The position numbers and the translations under genes are program-made. From assembly GCA_003254925.1 (NCBI GenBank), contig QANZ01035721.1, positions 1 through 64,000 on the forward strand: a DNA stretch of 64,000 nt, read 5' to 3'. The notes under the pieces were generated by a model that saw only the letters and a list, made by a program, of their open reading frames with translations, was not told the DNA's origin and searched no databases. Positions within the stretch are counted from its first letter, which is position 1, and each line of letters begins with the position of its first letter. This DNA is from Chamaecrista fasciculata (taxonomy: Eukaryota > Streptophyta > Magnoliopsida > Fabales > Fabaceae). Of this stretch, positions 23,388-35,400 are shown one piece after another.

Positions 23388-23444
23388 ATGTGATATCATC
23401 TTGGAATTGCTTTGAGGGTGTCTCAGATGAGAGATCTGTGCTGA
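23388..23444 (+). promoter_or_regulatory. Two minimal upstream ORFs in the ARF2 leader
   Basis: ATG-TGA at 23388-23393 is a start codon followed directly by a stop. At 23427-23444 a second uORF encodes five residues (MRDLC) and ends 12 bases before the ARF2 start codon. Both lie in the proximal leader, so any mRNA starting in the GA/CT-rich region upstream will contain them. Leader uORFs in several Arabidopsis ARF mRNAs are known to reduce translation and require reinitiation; the same role here is inference. Confidence 0.6.
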
Positions 23445-23456
23445 GACTTTAGAATA

Positions 23457-26400
23457 ATGGCTTCATCGGAGGTATCAATCAAGGGAAATTGTGTGAGCGG
23501 GAAGGGGGAAAGCTACCCTTCTGGTTATAACAATAATAACGATGCTAGGAACGCGACAGAGGGTCAAAATGCTCTTTCGTCTGCCGTAAGAGGTAATTTT
23601 GGCGAATTTAGTATCATTTTCGCTCCCAAATCCATGGTTCCTGAAACATTTGGAGGGAAAGACTAATGATAAAACGTTTTCCCTCTCTCTGCTTTGCAGA
23701 TGCGGAAGCTGCGCTTTACAGAGAGCTATGGCATGCCTGTGCTGGCCCCCTTGTTACAGTGCCTCGGGAAGGAGAGATGGTCTTCTATTTTCCTCAGGGA
23801 CATATCGAGCAGGTAATTCCCAAGCCATTTCAGGAACCCACATAATTCGTCGTCTGTTAATACTTGTTTATCTTTTCCTTCATAAGATTTCCTAGTGGGT
23901 TCTGCTAGGCAGAGCTCAGATGCCGTCATAACTCGCAAGATTTTCACTGCTGGCCCTTCTTTTTTGTTGTCTCCTTGCTTTTCAGCGCTGAATTCGCGCC
24001 TTAAATGATTTTCATGGGTTCTGTTTTGGTTGCTTAACATCTGTGTTTGTTTTCCTGCCACATTAGGTGGAGGCGTCCACGAATCAGGTGGCTGACCAGC
24101 ATATGCCCGTGTACGATCTTCCTTCCAAAATCCTTTGTAAGGTGATCAACGTGATGTTGAAGGTACTGATGCTCGATCTATGTCACTTTATTTATTCCCA
24201 AGCTTTCAAACCAAGCAACCTTTATGGAGTTTTACTGGTGATGTTTCCCATGAGGGCTAATTTTATTTTCTTCCCTTCCTTGCAAATTTCAGGCCGAGCC
24301 GGACACCGACGAGGTGTTTGCGCAAGTCACCTTGGTTCCTGAGTCAAATGTAATTTCCCCACTCCTTGTTTTAAACTCTACGAGATCCGGAGAAATTATT
24401 AAAGAAATTTGCTAATTTTATTGTTTTATCCCTCAATTTTGGATCTTGGTCTGAATGTCAGCAAGATGAAAACGCTCTGAAGGAAGTGACACCACCAGCT
24501 CCACCACCTCGATTTCACGTGCATTCCTTCTGTAAAACTTTGACGGCCTCTGATACGAGTACCCATGGTGGGTTTTCGGTTCTGAGACGGCATGCAGATG
24601 AATGCCTTCCTCCTCTGGTGTGTAGAAGCCTTTTTCTCCCATTCTACATTTTTCTTGCTATTTCTTTTATTTTTTTCGGTGGAAACTGAAGTTCAAATTA
24701 TCCGTGCTTGTCTGTTGACAGGACATGTCAAAGCAGCCACCTACCCAGGAGTTGGTGGCCAAGGATCTACATCGCAACGAGTGGCGATTCAGACATATCT
24801 TTCGCGGTGATTGCTCTGAACCGTGCTTCATCTTATAGTTGTAGGATATACCAAACTGTAATTTACTTGCTGAATACCGTTCCAGTAGCACAGGCTGCTG
24901 AGAATTAACTTTCTGTACGGAGGATTGAGACAAAAGTCATTAACTTTTACTTAATATCTTTTTTGTGCCAGATAGATAATAAGATAAATAGGCATTTCTT
25001 GTTTACAGATGGCGTATTTTTCTACACCATTATCTTATTGATCGTAACTGGTAACAAAATCTCCAGGTCAACCTCGTAGACACTTGCTGCAAAGTGGTTG
25101 GAGCGTTTTTGTCAGCTCGAAGAGGCTTGTTGCTGGGGATGCATTTATTTTTCTAAGGTTTGTTTACCGAGTATCACTGGCTTGTTTGTTAGGTTTGCTT
25201 TTCTTTTAGAAATGTCACTAATTAAGGACTTTCAGGGGTGAGAATGGGGAACTTCGCGTTGGTGTTAGGCGTGCAATGAGACAGCAGGCTAACCTTCCAT
25301 CCTCAGTTATCTCCAGTCACAGCATGCATCTCGGTGTCCTTGCAACTGCTTGGCATGCCATCTCGACGGGTACCATGTTCACTGTTTATTACAAGCCTAG
25401 GTTGGTAACTCGTTATTGAACTGAGATAAATCTGTTTTCTTTCAAGTTTCAGTTTGACCCTTGTCATATTTAGCGTTATTACTGTTATTGTTTGTCAGTG
25501 AGTTGTATCAGAGGGAAAAGTTCCATTTTTTTTCCACTGTAAAATTTACCCTACTGCCAACATTATGTTGTAGGACAAGTCCTTCTGAGTTCATTGTTCC
25601 ATATGAACAATATATGGAGTCTCTAAAGAATAACTATACCATAGGGATGCGGTTCAAAATGAGGTTTGAAGGTGAAGAGGCCCCAGAGCAGAGGTATTAA
25701 CATTTCATGTTGTATTTTTTTTAATAATAAATAGCTTTAATAAAGAGTGCATCTTTCTCTTCTATTATTTTTTTCTTTCCTTCTGGACATTAAGTATTCT
25801 GGAGAAGTGTTTTAATTTGTAAGTTAAAATGAAAAACTTGCTTAATACAACTTCATAATTTGTAGGTTTACGGGTACCATTGTTGGAATTGAAGATGCTG
25901 ACCCCCAAAGGTGGCCAGAATCCAAATGGAGATGCCTCAAGGTGGTATTTCTAGTGTTTATTATGCCACATTGTATTACTGTTAATTAAGTCAGAAGCTG
26001 TAATAGAGTCCTGTGTCTTTCAGGTGAGATGGGATGAAACATGTAACATAGCTCGCCCTGAGAGAGTTTCCCCTTGGAAAATAGAGCCTGCGCTTGCTCC
26101 TCCAGCATTGAATCCTAGTCCAATGAATAGGACAAAAAGGCTTCGGACTAGTGTGGTTCCATCATCCCCAGACTCCTCTGTTCTTACTCGAGAAGGTACG
26201 GCATTTACTTTCTATGACAATACAATCTCCTTGACATTATCTGAGATTGTGGTTTGGTGAAATCTGACACTATTTTGTTCTTTTTTTTGGGTACTTATTT
26301 ACAGTCTCATCTAAAGTAAGTCTAGACCCTTCACCAGCAAGTGGGTTTCCAAGGGTCTTGCAAGGTCAAGAAATCTCGACCTTGAGAGGCAATTTAGCAG

Positions 26401-27761
26401 AAAGCAATGAGTCTGATACCGCAGAGAAGTCTGTCGCGTGGCCACCTGCAGTAGATGAGGAAAAGATTGATGTAGTTTCTACTTCAAGAAGGTATGGTCC
26501 AGAGAGCTGGATGTCAATGGGGAGGCATGGACCAGCATATTCAGATCTATTATCAGGCTTTGGGGCAGGTGGAGATTCTTCTCGTCCAACCTTGGTTGAT
26601 CAAACTGGTCCTGCCAGAAAACATTCATTAGATCATGAAGGAAAGTTTAATGTGCTAGCTGGTCCATGGCCTGTAGCACCAGCTAATCTATCACTCAACC
26701 TCTTGGATCCAAATATTAAAGTTCAGGCAAATGGGAGTGATTTAAACTATCAAGCTCCAGTGAATGTGAGGTATGGTACGTTTAGTGACTACCCTGTGCA
26801 CCACGGTCATACAGTCCAGCATTCACGTGGAAATTTATTGATGCCCCCTCCACCACCAACTCAATATGAGAGCCCACGTTCAAGGGAGCTGATGCCCAAA
26901 CCAGTATCAGCACAAACAGGGGAGGCTGTCAAACCAAAAGACCCCTGTAAGCTCTTTGGCTTCTCCCTTATTAGCAGCCCCATTATGCCGGAGCCTTTTG
27001 TATCCCAAAAAAATGTGACTAGTGAGTCAGGTCACATGTATCTTAGGTCTTACCAACCTCATACTCTTGAAAGTGATCAGAGGTCAGAACAACCTAGGGG
27101 CTCGAAACTTTCTGATGTTCAAGTTGCTATTAATGACCAAGAGAATCCTATACAAGCCTCTCAGACGCATATGAAAGATCTTCAAGCCAAACCACTCGGT
27201 GGTTCTGCAAGGAGTTGCACCAAAGTAAGAACTTTTTATGTCAATTAATGGAAACAAGAAAAAATACTAGAGCTTTATGGTGAAAATTAATCAACTGCTA
27301 CTTATTCTAGGTTCACAAGAAGGGGATTGCACTGGGTAGGTCAGTGGACCTTACAAAGTTCAGCAACTATGATGAATTAGTTACTGAATTGGACCAACTG
27401 TTTGAATTTGGTGGTGAGTTGATGTCTCCGAAAAAGGATTGGCTTATTGTCTATACTGACAATGAGGGTGATATGATGCTTGTTGGGGATGATCCATGGC
27501 AGTAAGTACCACTGAATTACTCATGCATTGTTTATTGAAAGGGTTGTAACTTCAACTTGCATAATTTTTGTAACTTCTTACAGGGAGTTTTGTGCCATGG
27601 TTCGCAAAATTTATATCTACCCCAAAGAGGAGATTCAGAAGATGAGCCCAGGTACACTAATAAATTCAAGGAATGAAGAGAATTCAGCCAGCGAAGGTGC
27701 TGATGCAAAAGAAGTTGAAGGTCAGTTGCGCCATCCCACTGCGCAGCCTGATAGTTCTTAG
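23457..27761 (+). CDS. ARF2: Auxin response factor 2 (ARF2-type repressor)
   Basis: A DNA-binding auxin-pathway repressor acting in the nucleus. Coding exons: 23457-23592, 23700-23812, 24067-24162, 24293-24349, 24462-24617, 24722-24806, 25067-25157, 25236-25400, 25574-25693, 25866-25941, 26024-26195, 26305-27224, 27311-27501, 27584-27761; all introns are GT-AG and phases match, giving 851 residues (Arabidopsis ARF2 is 859). It opens [11 protein letters not shown], as ARF2 does. Domains: dimerisation/B3 region with [18 protein letters not shown] at 157 and B3 to about 258; ARF ancillary domain to about 400; middle region with an LSLNL EAR-type motif (551-555) and KLFGF (638-642), both repressor-type motifs; C-terminal PB1 domain (about 727-815) with the basic [10 protein letters not shown] face and acidic [14 protein letters not shown]. 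Exon 12 holds a tasiR-ARF site. The start is fixed by homology. Confidence 0.97.
26352..26372 (+). promoter_or_regulatory. TAS3 tasiR-ARF target site in ARF2 exon 12
   Basis: The core GGTCTTGCAAGGTCAAGA sits in the sequence encoding RVLQGQE. It is complementary to the conserved TAS3-derived tasiR-ARF with very few mismatches. In plants this ta-siRNA guides cleavage of the ARF2, ARF3 and ARF4 mRNAs after miR390 triggers TAS3 processing. The site, its frame and its position before the middle region match ARF2 homologs. Confidence 0.92.
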
Positions 27762-27783
27762 ACTTGTTATCCTCAGCTTCCAG

Positions 27784-27998
27784 GTAACTTTGCTGCCCCA
27801 TTCCACTTGACACTGGATTTTATTAGTCTGTACTCTATACTATTTGGTGACTCCAGCTGATTATGACCTTCAACAATGTACAATTAATAGATATTTGTCC
27901 ATTTTACTTTAATCCCATATGTGGATTCTGCATTGAGTCTAAATGTCTTTTGTTCAGAAAAAGAAATTGGTGTAATGCCATTTTATTTTGATCCGCAG
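27784..27998 (+). other. Intron in the ARF2 3' UTR
   Basis: Downstream of the ARF2 stop (27761), CCAG|GTAACT at 27783/27784 and TTGATCCGCAG|AT at 27998/27999 make a plausible 215-base GT-AG intron 22 bases after the stop. The 3' end of the transcript probably lies near 28260-28300, after AATGTAATTAAG-type sequence. An intron this close to the stop codon (under about 50 bases) would normally not trigger nonsense-mediated decay. Confidence 0.55.
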
Positions 27999-28299
27999 AT
28001 TCAGAGGGCTTTAAACGTGGGAACTCTGCCAGTTGGGAATATGATGTGAAGCTCTACTGTGATTGTTAAGTAACTTGTGGAATCAGAATATCGATGGCAT
28101 TAATGAATATCCATCCAATTTTTGGACCTATCCTGGAATTAGTAGTAAATGCTGCCTAGTTACATAATACTAGTAGTAGTATGTTAATGTGTTGAGCGAG
28201 GTGATATTGGCCTTGCATTTTCCGACAATCCTGCCCTCCCTGTAAATAGTTTTCACCCCCAATCCTATTAATGTAATTAAGTTCATATATGATATGGCT

Positions 28300-29076
28300 A
28301 CCTTATGGTTGGTATCCAGTTCCATCTGATTTTAATTCTGATTTTGTCATATGCTTAGTCTTTTTAAGTTATGTCAGACTGAGGATTGAGATAGGACTGT
28401 AGTGGTTAACCCCCTTTTATAAACTGTATGTATGTTAATGTTGGCATTTACAAATCTCATTAACGCTTCGAGTTTCCTCTAATTTGACATTCGTGGCCTT
28501 CCTAATTAATTCCAATGTATCCACTAGCAAGTTGGGTGGAATCAATGGACGATACGCGCTAGTGATCTTTGCTATTCTTGGTCATGGCGTGGGTCGTCAT
28601 TTTCATTACTAGTCTCAACTCAAATGTATTTACTTTTGACCAAAATAAGTCAATATTCATATTCTCTCCACCAAAATACTCCATTGTATTAACACTAATA
28701 TAACTTTTGAGATATAATTAGAGAGAGAGAGAGAGAAAGAGTAGTAATACTTGTCTTCGACCTGTGTGGTTTATATGGAAGATGGAATAGGTGACGACTG
28801 AAGTGGGCCAGTGAGCTCAGATATTTGTAGCGGCTTGGGATTATATTTGAAACGTATATTCTATCCGGGAAAAAAAAAATACTCTTGTGGATCTTTAAAG
28901 TTCATTGTCTATTCTGATTTCTGACCCAAAAAAAAAATGCTTCATTTTCTACACTAAAATAGAAATTTACTGAAGCAAAAAGTCCAGTGAGCGCACAGTA
29001 AAGAAGAAAGTTTAAGTGGGGAAAATATTAAGGATTATATTCTTATAAAATTTATAATTTTTATTATAAGATTTAT
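28300..29076. other. Intergenic, nothing recognised
   Basis: AT-rich DNA downstream of ARF2 with a GA microsatellite near 28721-28740. No gene is seen. Confidence 0.5.
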
Positions 29077-29135
29077 GGCTATGGATCCTCTGCGTATAAT
29101 TGTGGTACAAATTTGACAGCAGAGGATCCATTGCC
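29077..29135. mobile_element. 59-bp miniature inverted-repeat element with 9-bp duplication
   Basis: The ends GGCTATGGATCCTCTGC and, as complement of the right end, GGCAATGGATCCTCTGC agree at 16 of 17 positions, leaving 25 bases between them. The 9-bp direct repeat AAGATTTAT flanks it exactly at 29068-29076 and 29136-29144. Perfectly placed inverted termini plus a 9-bp duplication indicate a Mutator-type insertion. It is far shorter than usual MITEs, so it is probably an internal-deletion derivative. Confidence 0.75.
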
Positions 29136-30620
29136 AAGATTTATCAAGTGGAATGTATACTCTGTTTCACTTGACACCTTAAATCATTCAAACACAACAT
29201 TTAATTAAGTATTGATTAATTATTATATTTTTTGAGATGTGATATTCAAACTCAAGAGTATTAACTTACTTGTGTTTCATTACTGTAGTCCCTAATACAT
29301 AATGATATCATCACATGACTCCAGAATTTGATACAGGATTTTTTTTTTAATTTTTAAATTTATCTCAAAATCATAGTTTAGTCTTTAAGTTTAAAAATGT
29401 ATTTTTTTAATCCTTGATCTTTTACATATATTGACTATTTAATTTCTAAAATATTATTTGTGAAGACTAAATAATTTATGTTTATAAAAAAAAATTAAGG
29501 ACCAAACATATATTTTTGATATCCAGAAACCAAATCATTGAGACAAATTTAAGAACTAAAGTAAAATTTTCTCATTTGATAACTATGTCATTATTGTAAA
29601 GAAATGGAGCCAGATGAATAACTAACTCCAAAATTCAAATGACGAAACAAGGAAACACAAATTGAGGTTTATATACCAATAAAGTGAATTCTTCTAGTAT
29701 GATGTCCATTTTGGGTTGGAATCATGTTTTAAAAAACTTTGTTAATAGAATAGAAACCATTTTGATAAATTTTACGCATCAAGAGAAATAGTTTTTGGCT
29801 ATTGACTGCTTAATTTTTTTTTAGGAACAAATGAATGTTTATGAAAAGTATGACTTGCTCAAAGTTTTTGTTTGCAAGAAAAAAGATGGTTCAAATGGTA
29901 CCTCTCTTGTAGAAACGAAAAAAGGGAAAGGTTTTTTCTCTTTTTTTTTTAGAGATATTTTGTTTGTATGAAGTCTCTCTAAATATCTAGATATAGAATC
30001 CATACGCCTCTTTCAAAGCAAATGATAGTGAAGAGCTATTTCCTCAAAGAGGAACTCCAGATCGAGAAGAATTCGATGGAGATCTACACGAAGCAAGTGG
30101 AAATCGGATGATAAAGAGGTGTTGGCATGTGATTAGCACTTCACTAAAACAGATCTCTTTTGTTCGGTTTGAATCCACTTTTTTTTTACAAGATTTTGCT
30201 AGTTTTTCTTCTCATCTCTAGAGTAGTCTGGTGATGATTGGGTGTATTATTTCCTCATGTGTTGCCTGAGACACGACTTTTTTCGAGAAGTAGATAGAAT
30301 ATTCTTCATGTATTTCTTTTTTCTTATTTTTAGGCTTTCTTTCCTCCCAATTTTTTTAACCAGTATTGTATCTCTCTTTCATGAATGTATTCGTGATTTG
30401 ACCAAAAAAAAATTGACTCATACGTGCCTTGATGATTCTTTTCTTCTTTTTCTTTTTTTTGTGAATTAGGGTATCCATTTTTCATAGTAATGATTAATCA
30501 TTTTATCGTGGCTCCTCTATTTAAGGATTAAAAGTTAGTCATGCTCTTTATGCCCAAAAGTGATATTTAAATCCCCACCACTTAATTAAAAGACCAAATA
30601 AAAAAACCATTAAGCCACAG
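29136..30620. other. Intergenic; possible retro-inserted segment 29820-30408
   Basis: No gene is recognised. A segment ending in TTTGACCAAAAAAAAATTGACT at about 30391-30412 looks like the A-tailed 3' end of a retro-inserted sequence; an ATTGACT occurs at 29801-29807 and after the tail, but the match is too short to prove a target duplication. Confidence 0.35.
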
Positions 30621-30624
30621 GTGA

Positions 30625-31594
30625 TTTGGCTTAGTGCCTTCTTGGGTCAAGGACATAGTTTCACCGTGGAATTATGGGCTTTCTTCCTTGGTCTTAAAAC
30701 AGCTTTGGAGAATAATTGTATTAACCTTGTAGTTGATTCTGACAATCGTTAATTGGTTAATAAATTAGGGTTTTCTGAAGCTGTGCTATGTTTGGAGGAG
30801 GGGTTGCCGCCTCTTTTTTCTCCGTTTTAGTGTTTCTCCTCTTTAAATAAGAGTTTCATCCTTCTTTAGGTGAAGGTTGTCTTCTCTCTCTTGTGAGAGC
30901 GTTTTTGTCTTTGAAGATCTACTCCTTTTGGTCATCAGATCTGGATGTGCAAGTAGAAGATGATGTTGAAGCTTCCTCTGAGAGGATGACAAGATCCGGA
31001 GTTGAAACTTGAGCCAATCACAGGAGAGATGACTTGAAACTTCCTCAAAGAGGATGACAAGGTGTGTTGCCTCGTAGAGTTCAATTTAGTCATCTTTTTT
31101 CAAAAAAAAAATGTTGTATTTCTAGTGATTTAGGTTGTAAATCTTCTAGTTTCTGGACTATAACTTAAGGTGTGTTGCCTTTTTCTTCCCGTTTTAGTTT
31201 CTTGCAGAAGGGCAAGCTTGGTTTTTTACTGATGTATTATATGTCTTGTTGTATTTCTGCTTTCTCTGGCCTCAGTGCCTTGTGTGGTATTTGGCCTTTG
31301 TGCCTTCTTCATCAATGAGTATGAAGTTGAGACAAAAAAAAAAATTGGTTAATAAATTTACTTGTAATGCTGATACCTCAAATCATCATCTTGCCACTTT
31401 GTTGGATGCTTGCAGGCAAAAGATTGCTATGTTTAATCAAATCAATATTTGCCAAGCCTTCAAGAAGGAGAATTTTTGTGTTGACTTGTTAGCACAACAG
31501 GCAATTTTGAAGAGAGCCCTTCTTTTTTGTTGGCTCTGTGCCTCCTGTTATAACTTTTTTGTCTTAATATAATTTCCATTTCAACGAAAAAAAA
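30625..31594 (+). pseudogene. LINE RNase H domain, split by a retro-insertion
   Basis: The + frame reads SAFLGQGHSFTVELWAFFLGLKT, ENNCINLVVDSDNR, stop, LVNK up to 30766. It continues after 31342 as FTCNADTSNHHLATLLDACRQK, NQINICQAFKKENFCVDLLAQQ. Joined across the insertion, this is the RVT_3 RNase H domain of a plant LINE, with the ELWA and VDSDN motifs and a degenerate C-terminal half. One Gln-type codon is a stop. The 3' end is the A-tract at about 31586-31594. The element is 5'-truncated and dead. Confidence 0.7.
30767..31342 (+). mobile_element. A-tailed retroelement inserted in the RNase H frame, 16-bp target duplication
   Basis: The 576-bp insert is flanked by perfect copies of AATTGGTTAATAAATT (30751-30766 and 31343-31358) and ends in an A-tract just before the second copy. 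Its CTCTCTCTTGTGAGAGCG leader word is shared with the remnants at 5.9 and 63.6 kb. It encodes no recognisable protein. It is a non-autonomous LINE-mobilised element. Confidence 0.82.
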
Positions 31595-31599
31595 TTTAA

Positions 31600-32223
31600 C
31601 TATCCATCCAAAATAAAAATACAATTTTCTATGGGGTAAACTAAAATTTTAGTATTTAAAAGATTATTGAGTTGATAACTCAATTCTTAAAAGATTGAAA
31701 TACATTGTTTAGTCTTTGAAATATTAAAATAGTAGATTATTTAGTCAATAAAAAAGACGAATAATTATATTATCTTGATCTTTCAAAAACTAAACTTTGT
31801 ATTTTAATATTTCTGATTTTATGTATATTGTAACCACATAAAGATACCTAAACCATAATTCATCAAGGGCTGGGTTGGGCCGAATTTATAAACCTTTCCG
31901 ACCTTATCCATGTGGATCAATCCATATGGGTCCAGCTGGCCAATTTAATAAATAAATAAAATATAAAAAGATAATAGAAAAATAGGTTTTGAAAGTACAG
32001 GCCCCTACACTAATTATAATGATCAACTTCATCCATACACAATTTAAGATATGAGAATGTTGAATTGGTTAAATAACATGAAAATTCAAATTTGTTCGCA
32101 AATAAACTGAATTACTGAAGTCACTAGGCACAAAACACCACACCAAATTATTGATGGTTCATTCAAAATATGGGCATGAGAAATATAAATAAATAGATAA
32201 AAACTTAATTAGTAAATAACCCA
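31600..32223. repeat. Intergenic with a degenerate MITE copy
   Basis: 31633-31850 resembles the outer MITE ends at 13982 and 15560 (TAAACTAAAATTTTAG, AAAGATTATTGAGTTGATAA) but without sharp termini. The rest, up to the bHLH stop, includes that gene's 3' UTR. Confidence 0.45.
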
Positions 32224-32434
32224 CTAGATCATACTAGGGAATCCAGCTAACTCCAACAAAACTGCTTTGATTTGCTCTGGTTGAACGCCTTGACATTCCT
32301 TGCATTGCTGAAACAAAAGTGAAAGGTTAGTGATGTTTACAATATATATATATATATATATATATACTTTCAGAAATTAATAATCAAGCATGAACACATT
32401 CAATATAATCATGTTTTATAAGCAAAGATTGTTG

Positions 32435-32466
<32 letters not shown>

Positions 32467-35400
32467 ACCTTAGCTAGCAAGATGTTCATTGAAAATCCAT
32501 CAGAACAGTTGATATCAGCTCGGCGAATGGGTAAACCAAGGTTATCAAAAGCCTTCATGATTGAAAGCAACAGACCAGGCTTCCTCTGACAAAACATGTG
32601 GATATTCATAGCTCCTCCTTCGACTAACTGTACTTCAACCTGAATATGTGTGTATATCATGAAAAAAAAATTTAATTTATCGTATAAAAATATATTTTAG
32701 TTTGATGCAAATGACATAATCATAGAGGTCTCAGCCCGGCTCACTTGAGCTGACTCACCACAAGTTGCGGCTTACTCTAGCAAAAAAATCTCAAGTGAGT
32801 CAGGTTTGGCCAATTCAACTCAACTTGGTGAGCACGTTAGTTCACTTAACCCATCAGTCATCAATTTTTTTTAAAATTTTTTTTTTAAAATTAAAAATAC
32901 CTTTTATTAGCTATCTTAAAAAAATTCATGAAAATTAAAGCAAACTATACCAATACCATAACTATTCAAACTAATAACTAGTTATTACATCTGCAGTTAT
33001 ATATATATATACATATATATTTAATATAAAGTGGATTGGCTCACCAACTCAATCGAGTTAGCTCACAACAAGTTGCGAGTTAGGTGAGCCAACTCACGCG
33101 AGCTATATTTTTTTGTGAGTTGGATTTCATCAACCCAGCTCAGCAATTTAACGAGTTGAACGAACCAACTTAACCCACCGAGTTAGACTATTTTGACGGC
33201 TATAAATAATCCTACCAGGTAGATTAGATAAATGATTTTTTTAAAAAAAATAGGTTGATGGTTAGACTTAAGTTGGATTCTTATATTGTCTTTTGTTTCC
33301 TTTTAAATTATACGATTTATTTAATTATTTTACATAGTAAATTACTAATAATTTATTTAATAATTCTTTAATGCGTCATAACTTATTTAAAACCTAAAAT
33401 TAGGTCATAAATAAGTTATGTCTTCTATGATAAAACAAACGGTTGACCAATCTAAACGACTTATTTAACCTTCTTAGTTATGAGTCATGACTCACGTGTA
33501 ACTCAATCGAAATTTTTCAAAAAGTTACCCATTTATTATAAATAATTAATTAAGTCATTAATACTCTTAGTTATGAGTCATGACTCACGTGTAATCCAAT
33601 TGAAACTTTTCAAAAAAAATTATCTATTTATTATAAATAATTAATAAACCAATTTTTTAAATTATTTTTTTTAATGATTAGATTTAAGTTGAATCCTTAA
33701 GTTGAACCCTAAAATGTCAAACGTGATAATTTGACAACTCATTTTCAAAAGTTATAAACGATATTTCTTTCAGAATGTGAGGCGTGTTTGTGCCTAACAT
33801 TCTGGGAGAAATGTCAGGCATGACACATATACCACAAAAATATGAATACATCATTTCAAATCATCATGATTTCAAATTATTTTTTTATCCTTCTACAAAA
33901 CCTATGGTCCAATCTAGAGCCGTCAAAACGGGTTCCAACCCGCGGGTTGGACCCGTTTAACCCGCATAAATGATGAGTCGGATTGAAGTAATCTTGGCTC
34001 ACCAACAATTTTAACCCGCGTGAGCTGGCTCACCTGGCCCGCGGGCTATGGTGAGCTAACCCGGTGAGTTGGTGGGTTAGCTCACCAACCCACCATATAA
34101 AAAAATTATAAAATTTTAAAATAAACATAATAAATTTACTTACTCAGGCTCACTCAATTTCACATTTCACACTCATTTTTTATAACTTTCAATTATAAAA
34201 ATCAATTCATTATTACTTATTTACTTATTACCTTAGTAGTATCACATTCTGAATTCAAAAATCCCAATCATCAGTATATATATATATGTTGTTTTATAAT
34301 GTATTATGTACAAATTATAATGTATTATGTACAAAAAAAAATGACAGGTTGCAAAAATAAAATATACTTTGAAGTATGATGCAAAAAAAAAAAATTTAGT
34401 GGGTTACGTGAGCCAACCCGGCTCACCAAGCTGGTGAGCCGGGTTGGCGAAATCCTGGCTCACCACATATTCTAGCCCGGGTGAGCCAACTTGTATAACC
34501 CGCAACCCGTGGTGGGCCAACCTGTGTGAGCCGGGTTGGCCCACTTTGACGGCTCTAGTCCAATCAAAACCTACAAAAGCTACCTATTTGTCACGCAGAC
34601 CTAAATCTTGTGTAGTGTAAATACACTGTAATTTAGAGAGACAGAAAGCAAGAGTTACAAAGAAATGTAGATTCTAATGACATTTTTTCTCTCTTAACTC
34701 TTTCTTTTTTATTTTAAAAAAATTGCGATGCACACAGCAAAGAATCCTCTCTCTTTTCCATGGTGCATAATAGCCATAGGGATTAGGGAGTAGAAACTAA
34801 ATGAAAGTGTAATGAGATAGGCAAGCAAAGTTGTAAATGCAATATTTGAGAAACAATATTCATGGTGTAGTTCTAGTTTTTACCTTTGGAGGATAGTCAT
34901 TTGGGGTTGGCAATGAAGTTGGACTTAGGCAAGGCTCATCCTTTACACGAAATGGTAATGAAGGTAAAGCATGAACATTGGAGGCACTAGGAGTGAGTGT
35001 GAGTGAAGATCCCCAAGACCTTGAATTCTGTTCATTATGGAGTTCACGAATACTTTGACCAAGCCCATTTAGGTAATCGATTGCATCCCCAAGTATTGAA
35101 GCCCTGTCCATCTAATCAAATCTCAAACATACATATATGTCATTATATCATTATATAAATCTCAAACACAATCCGTCAAGTAACTAAGAAGAACTCTTAC
35201 TTTGGTTATCTTGGGAACAACGGACCTCAGCTTATAGAGTCTATCATTGAGCTTCTTCCGACGACGTCGTTCAGCCATCAAATGCTTATTCTTCTTCTTC
35301 ACTTTCATATTATCACCATTCACATTCGAGCTGTTTCCACTGTTCTTTTCCATGTCTTCTTCCCTCTTGCTCTCACTGGTTTCACCAAGAGATACTCTGC

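Noticed and set aside
23726-24061. 111-codon minus-strand frame within ARF2 exon 2/intron 2
   Set aside because: It lies opposite an ARF2 exon and intron and has no independent support.
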